Origin: an uncultured Lachnospiraceae bacterium
GTDB lineage: Bacteria > Bacillota > Clostridia > Lachnospirales > Lachnospiraceae
NCBI GenBank assembly: GCA_902803015.1
Contig: CADCOL010000193.1
Location: 1 to 6,697, forward strand
Reading direction: 5' to 3'
Length of the DNA stretch: 6,697 bases
This document shows positions 1-6,697 of this stretch, one piece after another (within the stretch, counting starts at the first letter, position 1; each line of letters starts with the position of its first letter). The notes beneath the pieces were generated by a model that saw nothing but the letters and a program-made list of their open reading frames with translations, had not been told where the DNA came from and did not search any database. The position numbers were made by a program, and so were the translations under genes.

Positions 1-1
1 A

Positions 2-2017
2 GACCTCGCAGAGCGCGGAATCCTCTTTGATGCTCCGAAAGCAGAGCATGATTATCCGCACTGCTGGAGATGCGATACTCCGCTTATTTACTATGCAAGA
101 GAATCCTGGTATATCAAAATGACCGCCGTAAAGGATCAGATGATTGCCAACAACAATACGATTCACTGGATTCCCGAATCCATCGGTAAGGGACGTTTCG
201 GTGACTGGCTTGAGAATCTTCAGGACTGGGCGATTTCGAGAAACCGTTACTGGGGAACTCCGCTCAATATTTGGGAGTGCGAGTGCGGAAAGCAGCTTTC
301 CATCGGCTCCAGAGAAGAGCTTGCAACACTTTCCGGTAATCCGGAGAATGCAAAAGTAGAACTTCATCGTCCTTACATCGATGAGGTTGTGATTCCCTGT
401 CCCGACTGCGGAAAGGAAATGCACCGCGTACCCGAAGTAATCGACTGCTGGTTCGACTCCGGTGCGATGCCGTTTGCACAGCATCATTATCCGTTTGAGA
501 ATAAGGACCTCTTCGAGAAGCAGTTTCCGGCACAGTTCATCTCCGAGGCTGTGGATCAGACCAGAGGATGGTTCTATTCCCTGCTTGCGGAATCCACGCT
601 TCTCTTCAACAAGGCTCCGTACGAGAACGTTATCGTACTCGGCCACGTACAGGATGAAAACGGACAGAAAATGAGTAAATCAAAGGGCAATGCGGTGGAT
701 CCGTTCGAGGCTCTTGAAACTTACGGTGCAGATGCCATCCGCTGGTATTTCTACATCAACTCCGCACCCTGGCTTCCGAACCGTTTTCACGGCAAGGCGG
801 TACAGGAAGGACAGCGTAAATTCATGGGTACCCTTTGGAATACCTATGCGTTCTTCGTGCTTTACGCAAACATTGACAATTTTGACGCAACCAAGTATGC
901 GCTCGAATACGATAAACTGCCGGTTATGGACAAGTGGCTCTTATCCCGCCTGAATACGGTAGTAAAGGAAACCGACGACCATCTGAACAATTACCGCATT
1001 CCCGAGGCTGCAAGAGCATTGCAGGATTTCGTGGATGAGATGAGTAACTGGTATGTTCGCCGCGGTCGTGAGCGTTTCTGGGCAAAGGGCATGGAACAGG
1101 ATAAAATCAATGCTTACATGACCCTCTATACCGCACTTGTAACCATCAGCAAGACGGCAGCGCCCATGATTCCGTTCATGGCGGAAGAAATCTATCGCAA
1201 CCTTGTATGTTCCATCGACAAGAATGCTCCGGAAAGCGTTCATTTATGCGACTTCCCGGTATGCGATGCATCGATGATTGACAAGAAACTGGAAGAGAAC
1301 ATGGATGCGGTATTAAAGACCGTTGTTCTCGGACGTGCCTGCAGAAATGCGGCAAATATCAAGAACCGTCAGCCGATTGCAAAGATGTTCGTAAAAGCGG
1401 ACTTTGCATTGGATGAATTTTACACGGAAATCATTGAGGATGAGTTAAACGTAAAGGCTGTGGAATACACCGAGGATGTAAGAGAGTTTACGAGCTACAC
1501 CTTCAAGCCGCAGCTTAAGACGGTCGGACCGAAGTACGGCAAGTCTTTGGGCGGCATTCAGAAATATTTATCCGAAGTGGACGGAAATGAGGCAATGGAT
1601 ACGCTCAAAGCCAAGGGAAGCCTTGATTTTGACGTAAACGGCGCGGCAATCTCCTTAACCGAGGATGATTTGTTAATCGATATGGTAAAGAAGGAAGGCT
1701 TTGAATCTCTGGCAGACGGCGGCGTGACCGTGGTTCTTGACACACGTCTTACCGACGAGCTGATCGAGGAAGGCTTTGTATATGAGGTAATCAGCAAGAT
1801 TCAGACCATGCGTAAGGATTCCGGATTCGAAGTAATGGATCACATTACCGTAAGCGTTTCCGAGAATGAAAAGATCGAGGGCATTATCCGTGCAAACGAA
1901 GCAGCCATTTCCGCAAAGGTTCTGGCAGACGAAGTGGTATACGGAAGTGCATCCGAGAACTCCAAGAAGTGGAACATCAATGGGGAAGATGTTGTAATCG
2001 GGGTTGTAAGAAAGTAA
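2..2017 (+). CDS. ileS: Isoleucyl-tRNA synthetase, class-2 (eukaryote-like) type, 5'-truncated
   Basis: Cytoplasmic enzyme that charges tRNA-Ile with isoleucine using ATP. The reading frame is open from nucleotide 2, so the gene enters from the left; the ATG at 119 is an internal Met. Window residues number from nt 2 (671 codons). Visible in order: HCWRCDTPL with a Cys pair (20-28), the RNRYWGTPL block (about nt 237-263), further Cys pairs CECGK and CPDCGK that probably bind zinc, WFDSG (nt 449-463), the class I signature KMSKS (223-227, nt 668-682), the anticodon-binding block NWYVRRGRERFW (near residue 350), and a C-terminal part resembling the DUF5915 domain with RKDSGFEV. From family knowledge, this pattern (Cys-pair block, KMSKSKGN, DUF5915-like tail) marks the eukaryote-like class rather than the E. 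coli-like type. Such enzymes are usually a little over 1000 residues, so roughly the first third, including HIGH, is missing. Any T-box leader would also be off-window. Nothing appears broken. Confidence 0.97.
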   Translation, partial: DLAERGILFDAPKAEHDYPHCWRCDTPLIYYARESWYIKMTAVKDQMIANNNTIHWIPESIGKGRFGDWLENLQDWAISRNRYWGTPLNIWECECGKQLSIGSREELATLSGNPENAKVELHRPYIDEVVIPCPDCGKEMHRVPEVIDCWFDSGAMPFAQHHYPFENKDLFEKQFPAQFISEAVDQTRGWFYSLLAESTLLFNKAPYENVIVLGHVQDENGQKMSKSKGNAVDPFEALETYGADAIRWYFYINSAPWLPNRFHGKAVQEGQRKFMGTLWNTYAFFVLYANIDNFDATKYALEYDKLPVMDKWLLSRLNTVVKETDDHLNNYRIPEAARALQDFVDEMSNWYVRRGRERFWAKGMEQDKINAYMTLYTALVTISKTAAPMIPFMAEEIYRNLVCSIDKNAPESVHLCDFPVCDASMIDKKLEENMDAVLKTVVLGRACRNAANIKNRQPIAKMFVKADFALDEFYTEIIEDELNVKAVEYTEDVREFTSYTFKPQLKTVGPKYGKSLGGIQKYLSEVDGNEAMDTLKAKGSLDFDVNGAAISLTEDDLLIDMVKKEGFESLADGGVTVVLDTRLTDELIEEGFVYEVISKIQTMRKDSGFEVMDHITVSVSENEKIEGIIRANEAAISAKVLADEVVYGSASENSKKWNINGEDVVIGVVRK

Positions 2018-2041
2018 AAAACCGGGAGCGAGAGCACCCGG
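2016..2041 (-). terminator. Hairpin with U-tract on the minus strand (ileS-glgP gap)
   Basis: CCGGG (2022-2026) pairs with CCCGG (2037-2041). Inside, after an A/A mismatch, GC pairs with GC around a GAGA loop (2030-2033), a GNRA tetraloop. The A-run at 2016-2021 lies directly left of the stem, so a minus-strand transcript would read stem-loop followed by UUUUUU, the standard layout of an intrinsic terminator. On the + strand the stem is followed by ATTACGG with no T-run, so it should not stop ileS transcription efficiently. There it may act as an intercistronic stability or processing hairpin. The structure is seen directly; its function is inferred. No minus-strand gene is visible that would need it. 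Confidence 0.5.
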
Positions 2042-2046
2042 ATTAC

Positions 2047-2051
2047 GGAGG
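2047..2051 (+). promoter_or_regulatory. Ribosome binding site of glgP
   Basis: GGAGG lies 8 nt before the ATG at 2060, which is near-ideal Shine-Dalgarno spacing. This site decides the start: it places translation initiation ahead of the Lys/Ala-rich extension. The alternative Met at 2285, where a conventional GlgP would begin, has no purine-rich site at proper distance; the closest AAGG is about 20 nt away. Confidence 0.9.
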
Positions 2052-2059
2052 AAAGAAAG

Positions 2060-2284
2060 ATGGCAACAGCAAAGAAACCGGCAACGAAGGCAGCAGCGAA
2101 ACCTGCGGCGAAGAAAGAAACCGCAGCAAAGAAGGCGCCTGCAAAGGCAGCAGCGAAAGCGGCGGCACCTGCGAAGGCAGCGGAGAAAAAGCCTGCAACC
2201 GCAGCAAAGAAACCTGCGACCAAGGCGGCAACCAAGCCCGCGGCGAAGAAACCCGCAACGAAGGCAAAGAATTCTGCGCCTCAG
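2060..2284 (+). repeat. In-frame degenerate repeats encoding the AKPT-rich GlgP tail
   Basis: This is the 5' end of glgP. Exact in-frame DNA repeats are visible: 15-nt copies at 2087-2101 and 2144-2158 (57 nt apart), another 15-nt pair at 2119-2133 and 2197-2211 (78 nt apart), and 12-nt pairs at 2105-2116/2240-2251 and 2081-2092/2255-2266. All offsets are multiples of three. At protein level KKPATKA occurs at residues 5-11, 50-56 and 63-69, with KKPATAA at 43-49 and KPAAKK at 14-19 and 59-64. The coding strand is nearly free of T (about 10 in 225 nt), and all 32 Ala codons are GCA or GCG. The pattern fits growth of the tail by slippage or unequal recombination; that origin is inferred. Confidence 0.85.
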
Positions 2285-4729
2285 ATGGAATTCGATAAAG
2301 AACTGTTTAAAAGAAGCGTCCTTTACAATGTAAGAACGCTTTACAGAAAGACCATGGAGGAAGCAACCGATCAGCAGATTTTCCAGGCAGCTGGTTATGC
2401 CATCAAGGATCAGATTGTTGACCACTGGTTAAAGACTCAGGAAGCTTATGAAAAGCAGGATCCGAAGACCGTTTACTATCTGTCCATGGAATTCTTAATG
2501 GGCCGTGCGTTCGGTAACAGCTTAATCAACTTAACCGCATATAAGGATGCAAAGGAAGCACTCGAAGAACTCGGTGTGGACATTAACGTAATCGAGGATC
2601 AGGAACCCGATGCAGCTCTTGGTAACGGCGGCTTGGGAAGACTTGCGGCATGCTTCCTCGATTCCCTCGCAACTTTAGGTTACTCCGCATACGGCTGCGG
2701 TATTCGTTATCGTTACGGTATGTTTAAGCAGGAAATCAAAGACGGTTATCAGGTGGAAGTTCCCGATAACTGGCTTGCAGACGGCAACCCGTTCGAACTT
2801 CGTCGTCCGGAATACACCAAGGAGGTACGCTTCGGCGGATATGTAAGCTGCCGCACCGATGAATACGGCAGAAACAACTACTTCCAGGAAGGCTACCAGG
2901 CAGTTAAGGCAGTTCCTTACGATCTTCCGATTGTAGGATACGGCAACGGCATCGTAAACACCCTCCGTATTTGGGATGCACAGCCCGTGGACTGCTTCCG
3001 TCTTGATTCTTTCGACAAGGGTGATTATCAGAAAGCGGTTGAGCAGGAAAACCTTGCCCGCAACATCGTAGAGGTTCTTTATCCGAACGACAATCATATC
3101 GCAGGTAAGGAACTTCGTTTGAAACAGCAGTACTTCTTCGTTTCCGCATCCGTTCAGGAAGCAGTTGCGAAGTACATGAGAAATCATGACGATATCAAGA
3201 AACTTCACGAGAAAGTAACCTTCCAGTTAAATGATACCCACCCGACCGTAGCGGTTGCGGAACTCATGAGAATCCTCATGGACGAGTATTATCTTACCTG
3301 GGACGAAGCATGGGCAGTTACCACCAAGACCTGTGCATATACTAACCACACCATTATGTCCGAAGCTTTGGAAAAATGGCCGATTGACCTCTTCCAGAGA
3401 TTACTTCCCCGTATCTATCAGATTGTGGAAGAAATCAACCGCAGATTTGAGGCGGAAATCCGCAGCAAATATCCCGGAAATGAAGAGAAAATCAAGAAGA
3501 TGGCAATCCTCTATGACGGAAAGGTTAAAATGGCTCACCTTGCAATTGCAGCCGGCTATTCCGTAAACGGTGTTGCGAGACTTCATACCGAAATCCTTAA
3601 GAATCAGGAATTAAAGGACTTCTATGAAATGTATCCCTGGAAGTTCAACAATAAGACCAACGGTATTACCCAGAGAAGATTCCTTCTTCACGGCAACCCG
3701 CTTCTTGCGGACTGGGTAACCAAGAAAGTCGGCGACGGCTGGATTACCGATCTTCCGAAGATTGCTGCTTTGAAGGATTATGCAAAGGATGAAAAGGCAC
3801 AGGAAGAGTTCATGAAGATTAAGTATCAGAACAAGCTCCGTCTTGCCGCTTACATCAAAGAGCACAACGGAATCGACGTGGATCCGAATTCCATCTTCGA
3901 CGTGCAGGTTAAGAGATTACATGAGTACAAGCGTCAGCTTTTAAACATTCTTCATGTAATGTATCTGTACAACCAGCTCAAAGAGCACCCTACGATGGAA
4001 TTTTATCCGAGAACCTTTATCTTCGGTGCAAAGGCAGCAGCAGGATACCGTAATGCAAAGCTTACAATCAAGTTAATCAACTCCGTTGCGGATAAAATCA
4101 ATAACGACGTATTCATCAACGGAAAGATTAAGGTTGTGTTCATCGAGAACTATTGCGTATCCAACGCGGAAATCATTTTTGCCGCATCCGATGTTTCCGA
4201 GCAGATTTCCACCGCTTCCAAAGAGGCATCCGGTACCGGTAACATGAAGTTCATGTTAAACGGTGCGCTGACCTTGGGAACGATGGACGGTGCAAACGTG
4301 GAAATCGTGGAAGAAGTCGGAAAGAGCAATGCGTTTATTTTCGGTCTGTCCTCCGATGAAGTTATTAATTACGAGAACAACGGCGGATACGATCCGATGG
4401 AAATCTACAGAAACGATCCGGATATCCACATGGTTCTTAACCAGTTAATCAACGGAACCTACTCTCCGGACGATCCGGAAAGATTCCGTCACTTATACAA
4501 CTCGCTTTTGAATACCGAGAGCACTTCCAAGGCAGATACCTACTTCATCTTAAAGGACTTCAAGTCCTATGCGGAAGCACAGAAGAAGGTGGAAAAAGCC
4601 TACAGAAACCGTTCCAAGTGGGCACAGAGCGCTATTCTTAACGTAGCATGCTCCGGCAAATTCACCTCCGACCGTACCATTCAGGAGTATGTGGACGATA
4701 TCTGGCATTTGGACAAGGTAGTATTATAA
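2060..4729 (+). CDS. glgP: Glycogen/alpha-glucan phosphorylase with histone H1-like N-terminal tail
   Basis: Releases glucose-1-phosphate from glycogen or maltodextrin ends by phosphorolysis, using pyridoxal phosphate (PLP); cytosolic, glycosyltransferase family 35. Residues 1-75 are an Ala/Lys/Pro/Thr tail with no aromatic, Arg or Gly residue and a net charge near +19. The conserved enzyme starts at about M76 and runs 814 residues, a normal length for bacterial GlgP. Family blocks seen: YYLSMEF (139-145), GNGGLGR (188-194), QLNDTHP (389-395), VKRLHEYKRQ (617-626) and the PLP site EASGTGNMK with the Schiff-base lysine at K730 (K655 without the tail). All are intact, so the protein should be active. 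The start at 2060 is backed by GGAGG 8 nt upstream. The gene follows ileS by 42 nt and precedes the hydratase by 10 nt. GlgP and MalP types cannot be separated firmly from sequence alone. The tail is the oddity: I know of no standard phosphorylase domain that looks like it. Confidence 0.97.
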   Translation: MATAKKPATKAAAKPAAKKETAAKKAPAKAAAKAAAPAKAAEKKPATAAKKPATKAATKPAAKKPATKAKNSAPQMEFDKELFKRSVLYNVRTLYRKTMEEATDQQIFQAAGYAIKDQIVDHWLKTQEAYEKQDPKTVYYLSMEFLMGRAFGNSLINLTAYKDAKEALEELGVDINVIEDQEPDAALGNGGLGRLAACFLDSLATLGYSAYGCGIRYRYGMFKQEIKDGYQVEVPDNWLADGNPFELRRPEYTKEVRFGGYVSCRTDEYGRNNYFQEGYQAVKAVPYDLPIVGYGNGIVNTLRIWDAQPVDCFRLDSFDKGDYQKAVEQENLARNIVEVLYPNDNHIAGKELRLKQQYFFVSASVQEAVAKYMRNHDDIKKLHEKVTFQLNDTHPTVAVAELMRILMDEYYLTWDEAWAVTTKTCAYTNHTIMSEALEKWPIDLFQRLLPRIYQIVEEINRRFEAEIRSKYPGNEEKIKKMAILYDGKVKMAHLAIAAGYSVNGVARLHTEILKNQELKDFYEMYPWKFNNKTNGITQRRFLLHGNPLLADWVTKKVGDGWITDLPKIAALKDYAKDEKAQEEFMKIKYQNKLRLAAYIKEHNGIDVDPNSIFDVQVKRLHEYKRQLLNILHVMYLYNQLKEHPTMEFYPRTFIFGAKAAAGYRNAKLTIKLINSVADKINNDVFINGKIKVVFIENYCVSNAEIIFAASDVSEQISTASKEASGTGNMKFMLNGALTLGTMDGANVEIVEEVGKSNAFIFGLSSDEVINYENNGGYDPMEIYRNDPDIHMVLNQLINGTYSPDDPERFRHLYNSLLNTESTSKADTYFILKDFKSYAEAQKKVEKAYRNRSKWAQSAILNVACSGKFTSDRTIQEYVDDIWHLDKVVL

Positions 4730-4733
4730 GGAG
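4728..4733 (+). promoter_or_regulatory. Ribosome binding site of the hydratase, overlapping the glgP stop
   Basis: AAGGAG shares its first two bases with the glgP TAA stop (4727-4729) and lies 6 nt before the ATG at 4740. A ribosome ending glgP therefore sits on the next initiation site, which suggests translational coupling and one shared transcript. The spacing also fixes the hydratase start. Confidence 0.88.
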
Positions 4734-4739
4734 TAAACC

Positions 4740-6697
4740 ATGATTGAATTAAAAAATGGCGGTGCCTATCTCGTAAATGGTACCGAATGGATTGAGGACA
4801 CCGCGGATGCGGCAGCGGCAATCGCTGCGAAGACCGGTAAAAGTGTTTCGAAAGAGGAAGCAAAGCAGGGTACGATTGCGTACGGCATTTTAAAGGCGCA
4901 CAATACCTCCGACAACATGGAGAAACTTAAAATCCGCTTCGACAAGCTGACTTCCCACGACATTACTTTCGTCGGCATTATTCAGACCGCACGTGCATCA
5001 GGTCTGGAAAAATTCCCGATGCCCTATGTTCTGACCAACTGCCACAATTCCCTTTGTGCGGTAGGCGGAACGATTAATGAAGATGACCACATGTTTGGTC
5101 TGACCTGCGCAAAGAAGTACGGCGGAGTTTATGTACCCCCTCATCAGGCGGTTATTCACCAGTTCGCACGTGAAATGCTTGCAGGCGGCGGCAGAATGAT
5201 CTTAGGTTCCGATTCTCATACACGTTACGGTGCACTTGGTACCATGGCAATGGGCGAGGGCGGACCGGAGCTTGTAAAACAGCTCTTAAACCAGACTTAC
5301 GATATCAACATGCCCGGCGTGGTTGCGGTTTATTTAACCGGCAAGCCGGAGAAGGGCGTTGGTCCTCAGGACGTTGCACTTGCGATTATCGGCGCGGTAT
5401 TCGGCAACGGATATGTGAAGAATAAGGTTATGGAATTTGTGGGACCGGGCGTTGAGAATTTAAGTCCCGATTTCCGTATCGGAATTGACGTTATGACGAC
5501 GGAGACCACCTGTCTTTCCTCCATCTGGAAGACCGATGCGAAAGTGGAAGAGTTCTACGAAATCCACGGAAGAAAAGAAGATTACAAGGAACTGAATCCT
5601 GCAGACGTGGCATATTATGACGGTGTGATTTCCATTGATTTAAGCACCGTAAAGCCCATGATTGCAATGCCGTTCCATCCGAGCAACACCTACACCATCG
5701 AAGAACTGAATGCAAACCTTTACGACATCTTAAAGGATGTGGAGAAGAAGGCGGAAGTATCTTTAGACGGCGCTGTAGAGTACACGCTTCAGAACAAGGT
5801 ACATGACGGAAAACTCCTGGTAGATCAGGGTATTATCGCAGGCTGCGCCGGCGGCGGATTCGAAAATATCTGCGCTGCAGCGGACATTTTAAAGGGTAAG
5901 TATATCGGCTCCGACGGATTTACTTTAAGCATTTATCCGGCATCCATGCCGATTTATATGGAATTAATCAAGAACGGCTGCGCGGCAACCCTAATGGAGA
6001 CCGGTGCGGTATTAAAGACTGCATTCTGCGGTCCCTGCTTCGGTGCAGGCGATACCCCCGCAAACAATGCATTCTCCATCCGTCACTCCACGAGAAACTT
6101 CCCGAACCGCGAAGGCAGCAAGCTGCAGAGCGGACAGATTTCTTCCGTGGCTCTTATGGATGCAAGAAGTATTGCGGCAACGGCTGCCAATAAGGGCGTA
6201 CTTACCGCGGCTACCGATTTTGACGGTAATTTCAATGATTATAAGTATTTCTTTGATGCGAATATTTACGCAAACCGTGTATTCGATTCTCACGGCGTGG
6301 CAGATCCGGATCAGGAGATTCAGTTCGGCCCGAACATCAAGGACTGGCCGAAGATGTCCGCTTTGCCTGAAAACCTTCTTCTGAAGGTTGTTTCCGAGAT
6401 TCACGATCCGGTTACGACAACGGACGAACTCATTCCTTCCGGCGAGACTTCTTCCTATCGTTCCAATCCTTTGGGACTTGCGGAATTCGCGCTTTCCAGA
6501 AAGGATCCCGAGTACGTGGGACGTGCAAAGGCCGTACAGGTTGCACAGAAGGCTCTGGAAGCCGGAGAATGCGCAGGAAAGGCTGTTCCGGAAGTCGGCG
6601 AAGTTATGGGAGTTGTAAAGCAGACATTTGCGGATGTGGACCATAATAACCTGGGCGTGGGCTCCACGATTTTTGCCGTAAAACCCGGCGACGGCTC
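4740..6697 (+). CDS. Aconitase-family [4Fe-4S] hydratase, YbhJ-like, 3'-truncated
   Basis: Member of the aconitase/isopropylmalate-isomerase superfamily, whose enzymes carry out dehydration-rehydration of hydroxy-acids at a [4Fe-4S] cluster. The frame is open for 652 codons and leaves the window; similar YbhJ-like proteins are, from memory, about 750 residues, so the end of the C-terminal swivel domain is missing. Cluster ligands are C369 (AGCAGG), C430 and C433 (CGPC), a spacing of 61 and 3 versus 63 and 3 in pig aconitase (358, 421, 424). Other matches to aconitase residues: H140 (IHQ), D158-S159-H160 (GSDSHT), E232, and R452/R457 in TRNFPNR. Differences: the Asp of the Asp-His pair (D100-H101) is replaced by Cys in NCH (C101, H102), and the usual CTNS at the first ligand is CAGG. 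The substrate is therefore uncertain. Citrate/isocitrate is plausible if the genome lacks canonical aconitase, but that is inference. It is probably co-translated with glgP. Confidence 0.87.
   Translation, partial: MIELKNGGAYLVNGTEWIEDTADAAAAIAAKTGKSVSKEEAKQGTIAYGILKAHNTSDNMEKLKIRFDKLTSHDITFVGIIQTARASGLEKFPMPYVLTNCHNSLCAVGGTINEDDHMFGLTCAKKYGGVYVPPHQAVIHQFAREMLAGGGRMILGSDSHTRYGALGTMAMGEGGPELVKQLLNQTYDINMPGVVAVYLTGKPEKGVGPQDVALAIIGAVFGNGYVKNKVMEFVGPGVENLSPDFRIGIDVMTTETTCLSSIWKTDAKVEEFYEIHGRKEDYKELNPADVAYYDGVISIDLSTVKPMIAMPFHPSNTYTIEELNANLYDILKDVEKKAEVSLDGAVEYTLQNKVHDGKLLVDQGIIAGCAGGGFENICAAADILKGKYIGSDGFTLSIYPASMPIYMELIKNGCAATLMETGAVLKTAFCGPCFGAGDTPANNAFSIRHSTRNFPNREGSKLQSGQISSVALMDARSIAATAANKGVLTAATDFDGNFNDYKYFFDANIYANRVFDSHGVADPDQEIQFGPNIKDWPKMSALPENLLLKVVSEIHDPVTTTDELIPSGETSSYRSNPLGLAEFALSRKDPEYVGRAKAVQVAQKALEAGECAGKAVPEVGEVMGVVKQTFADVDHNNLGVGSTIFAVKPGDG

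Noticed and set aside
1900..2059. Possible separate promoter for glgP at the end of ileS
   Set aside because: I searched for paired -35/-10 hexamers with 16-18 nt spacing and found nothing convincing by eye. A weak promoter cannot be excluded but is not supported.
2016..2059. Plus-strand intrinsic terminator for ileS
   Set aside because: The stem-loop is real but is followed by ATTACGG rather than a T-run, so the + strand reading does not fit an intrinsic terminator.
1840..2235. Minus-strand Ala/Phe-rich hydrophobic frame that could pass for a membrane protein
   Set aside because: The hydrophobic stretch is the antisense reading of Ala/Lys repeat codons and overlaps two well-supported genes.
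2285..2287. Alternative glgP start at Met76, removing the tail
   Set aside because: It would give a standard-length enzyme, but no Shine-Dalgarno lies at a working distance, while GGAGG is placed 8 nt from the ATG at 2060. The tail also keeps an open, in-frame, compositionally coherent reading.
2269..2293. Two GAATTC hexamers 19 nt apart at the tail-enzyme junction, as a possible footprint of a fusion event
   Set aside because: A 6-nt match encoding different residues in different frames is easily due to chance; no longer flanking duplication is present.
1673..2425. Long minus-strand open frame rich in Arg, Cys and Leu antisense to the GlgP tail
   Set aside because: It overlaps ileS and glgP, which are both clearly real. 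Its odd composition is the mirror of the GC-rich, T-poor repeat tract, which lacks antisense stops; no ribosome binding site or family motif was recognised.
6012..6644. Minus-strand 210-codon open frame inside the hydratase
   Set aside because: It is wholly antisense to conserved aconitase-family sequence including the CGPC ligands; no recognisable domain.

Overview
The window looks like a chromosomal segment from an anaerobic member of the Bacillota, most likely class Clostridia and plausibly Lachnospiraceae. This rests on the class-2 (eukaryote-like) isoleucyl-tRNA synthetase, strong GGAGG-type ribosome binding sites, roughly balanced GC content and an aconitase-like hydratase of a type I associate with this group. 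No database search was possible, so the taxon is an inference.

All genes lie on the + strand and almost every base is coding. Nucleotides 2-2017 hold the 3' two thirds of ileS; its start and the HIGH half of the active site lie upstream of the window. A 42-nt gap follows, containing a GNRA-capped hairpin and a strong ribosome binding site. Then comes a complete glgP (2060-4729), a glycogen/alpha-glucan phosphorylase. After only 10 nt an aconitase-superfamily hydratase starts at 4740 and runs off the right edge after 652 codons. Short gaps, a single orientation and a stop codon overlapping a Shine-Dalgarno sequence suggest that glgP and the hydratase are co-transcribed. Whether ileS belongs to the same transcript is less clear.

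The standout feature is at the front of GlgP. The enzyme proper is preceded by 75 residues made almost only of Ala, Lys, Pro and Thr (32 A, 21 K, 9 P, 7 T, 2 E), built from repeats such as KKPATKA and KPAAKK. This closely resembles the C-terminal tail of histone H1 and bacterial H1-like tails. The ribosome binding site sits exactly in front of the extended start and none is visible at the conventional start, so the tail should be translated. A glycogen-degrading enzyme with a highly basic, disordered nucleic-acid- or polyanion-binding tail is the best candidate here for undescribed biology.

Together the genes cover protein synthesis (Ile-tRNA charging), mobilisation of stored glucan to glucose-1-phosphate, and a carboxylic-acid hydratase possibly feeding the citrate-to-2-oxoglutarate branch. 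The functional link between them is inference. No tRNA, rRNA, CRISPR array, insertion sequence or phage feature was seen, and no gene-free stretch exceeds 300 bases.
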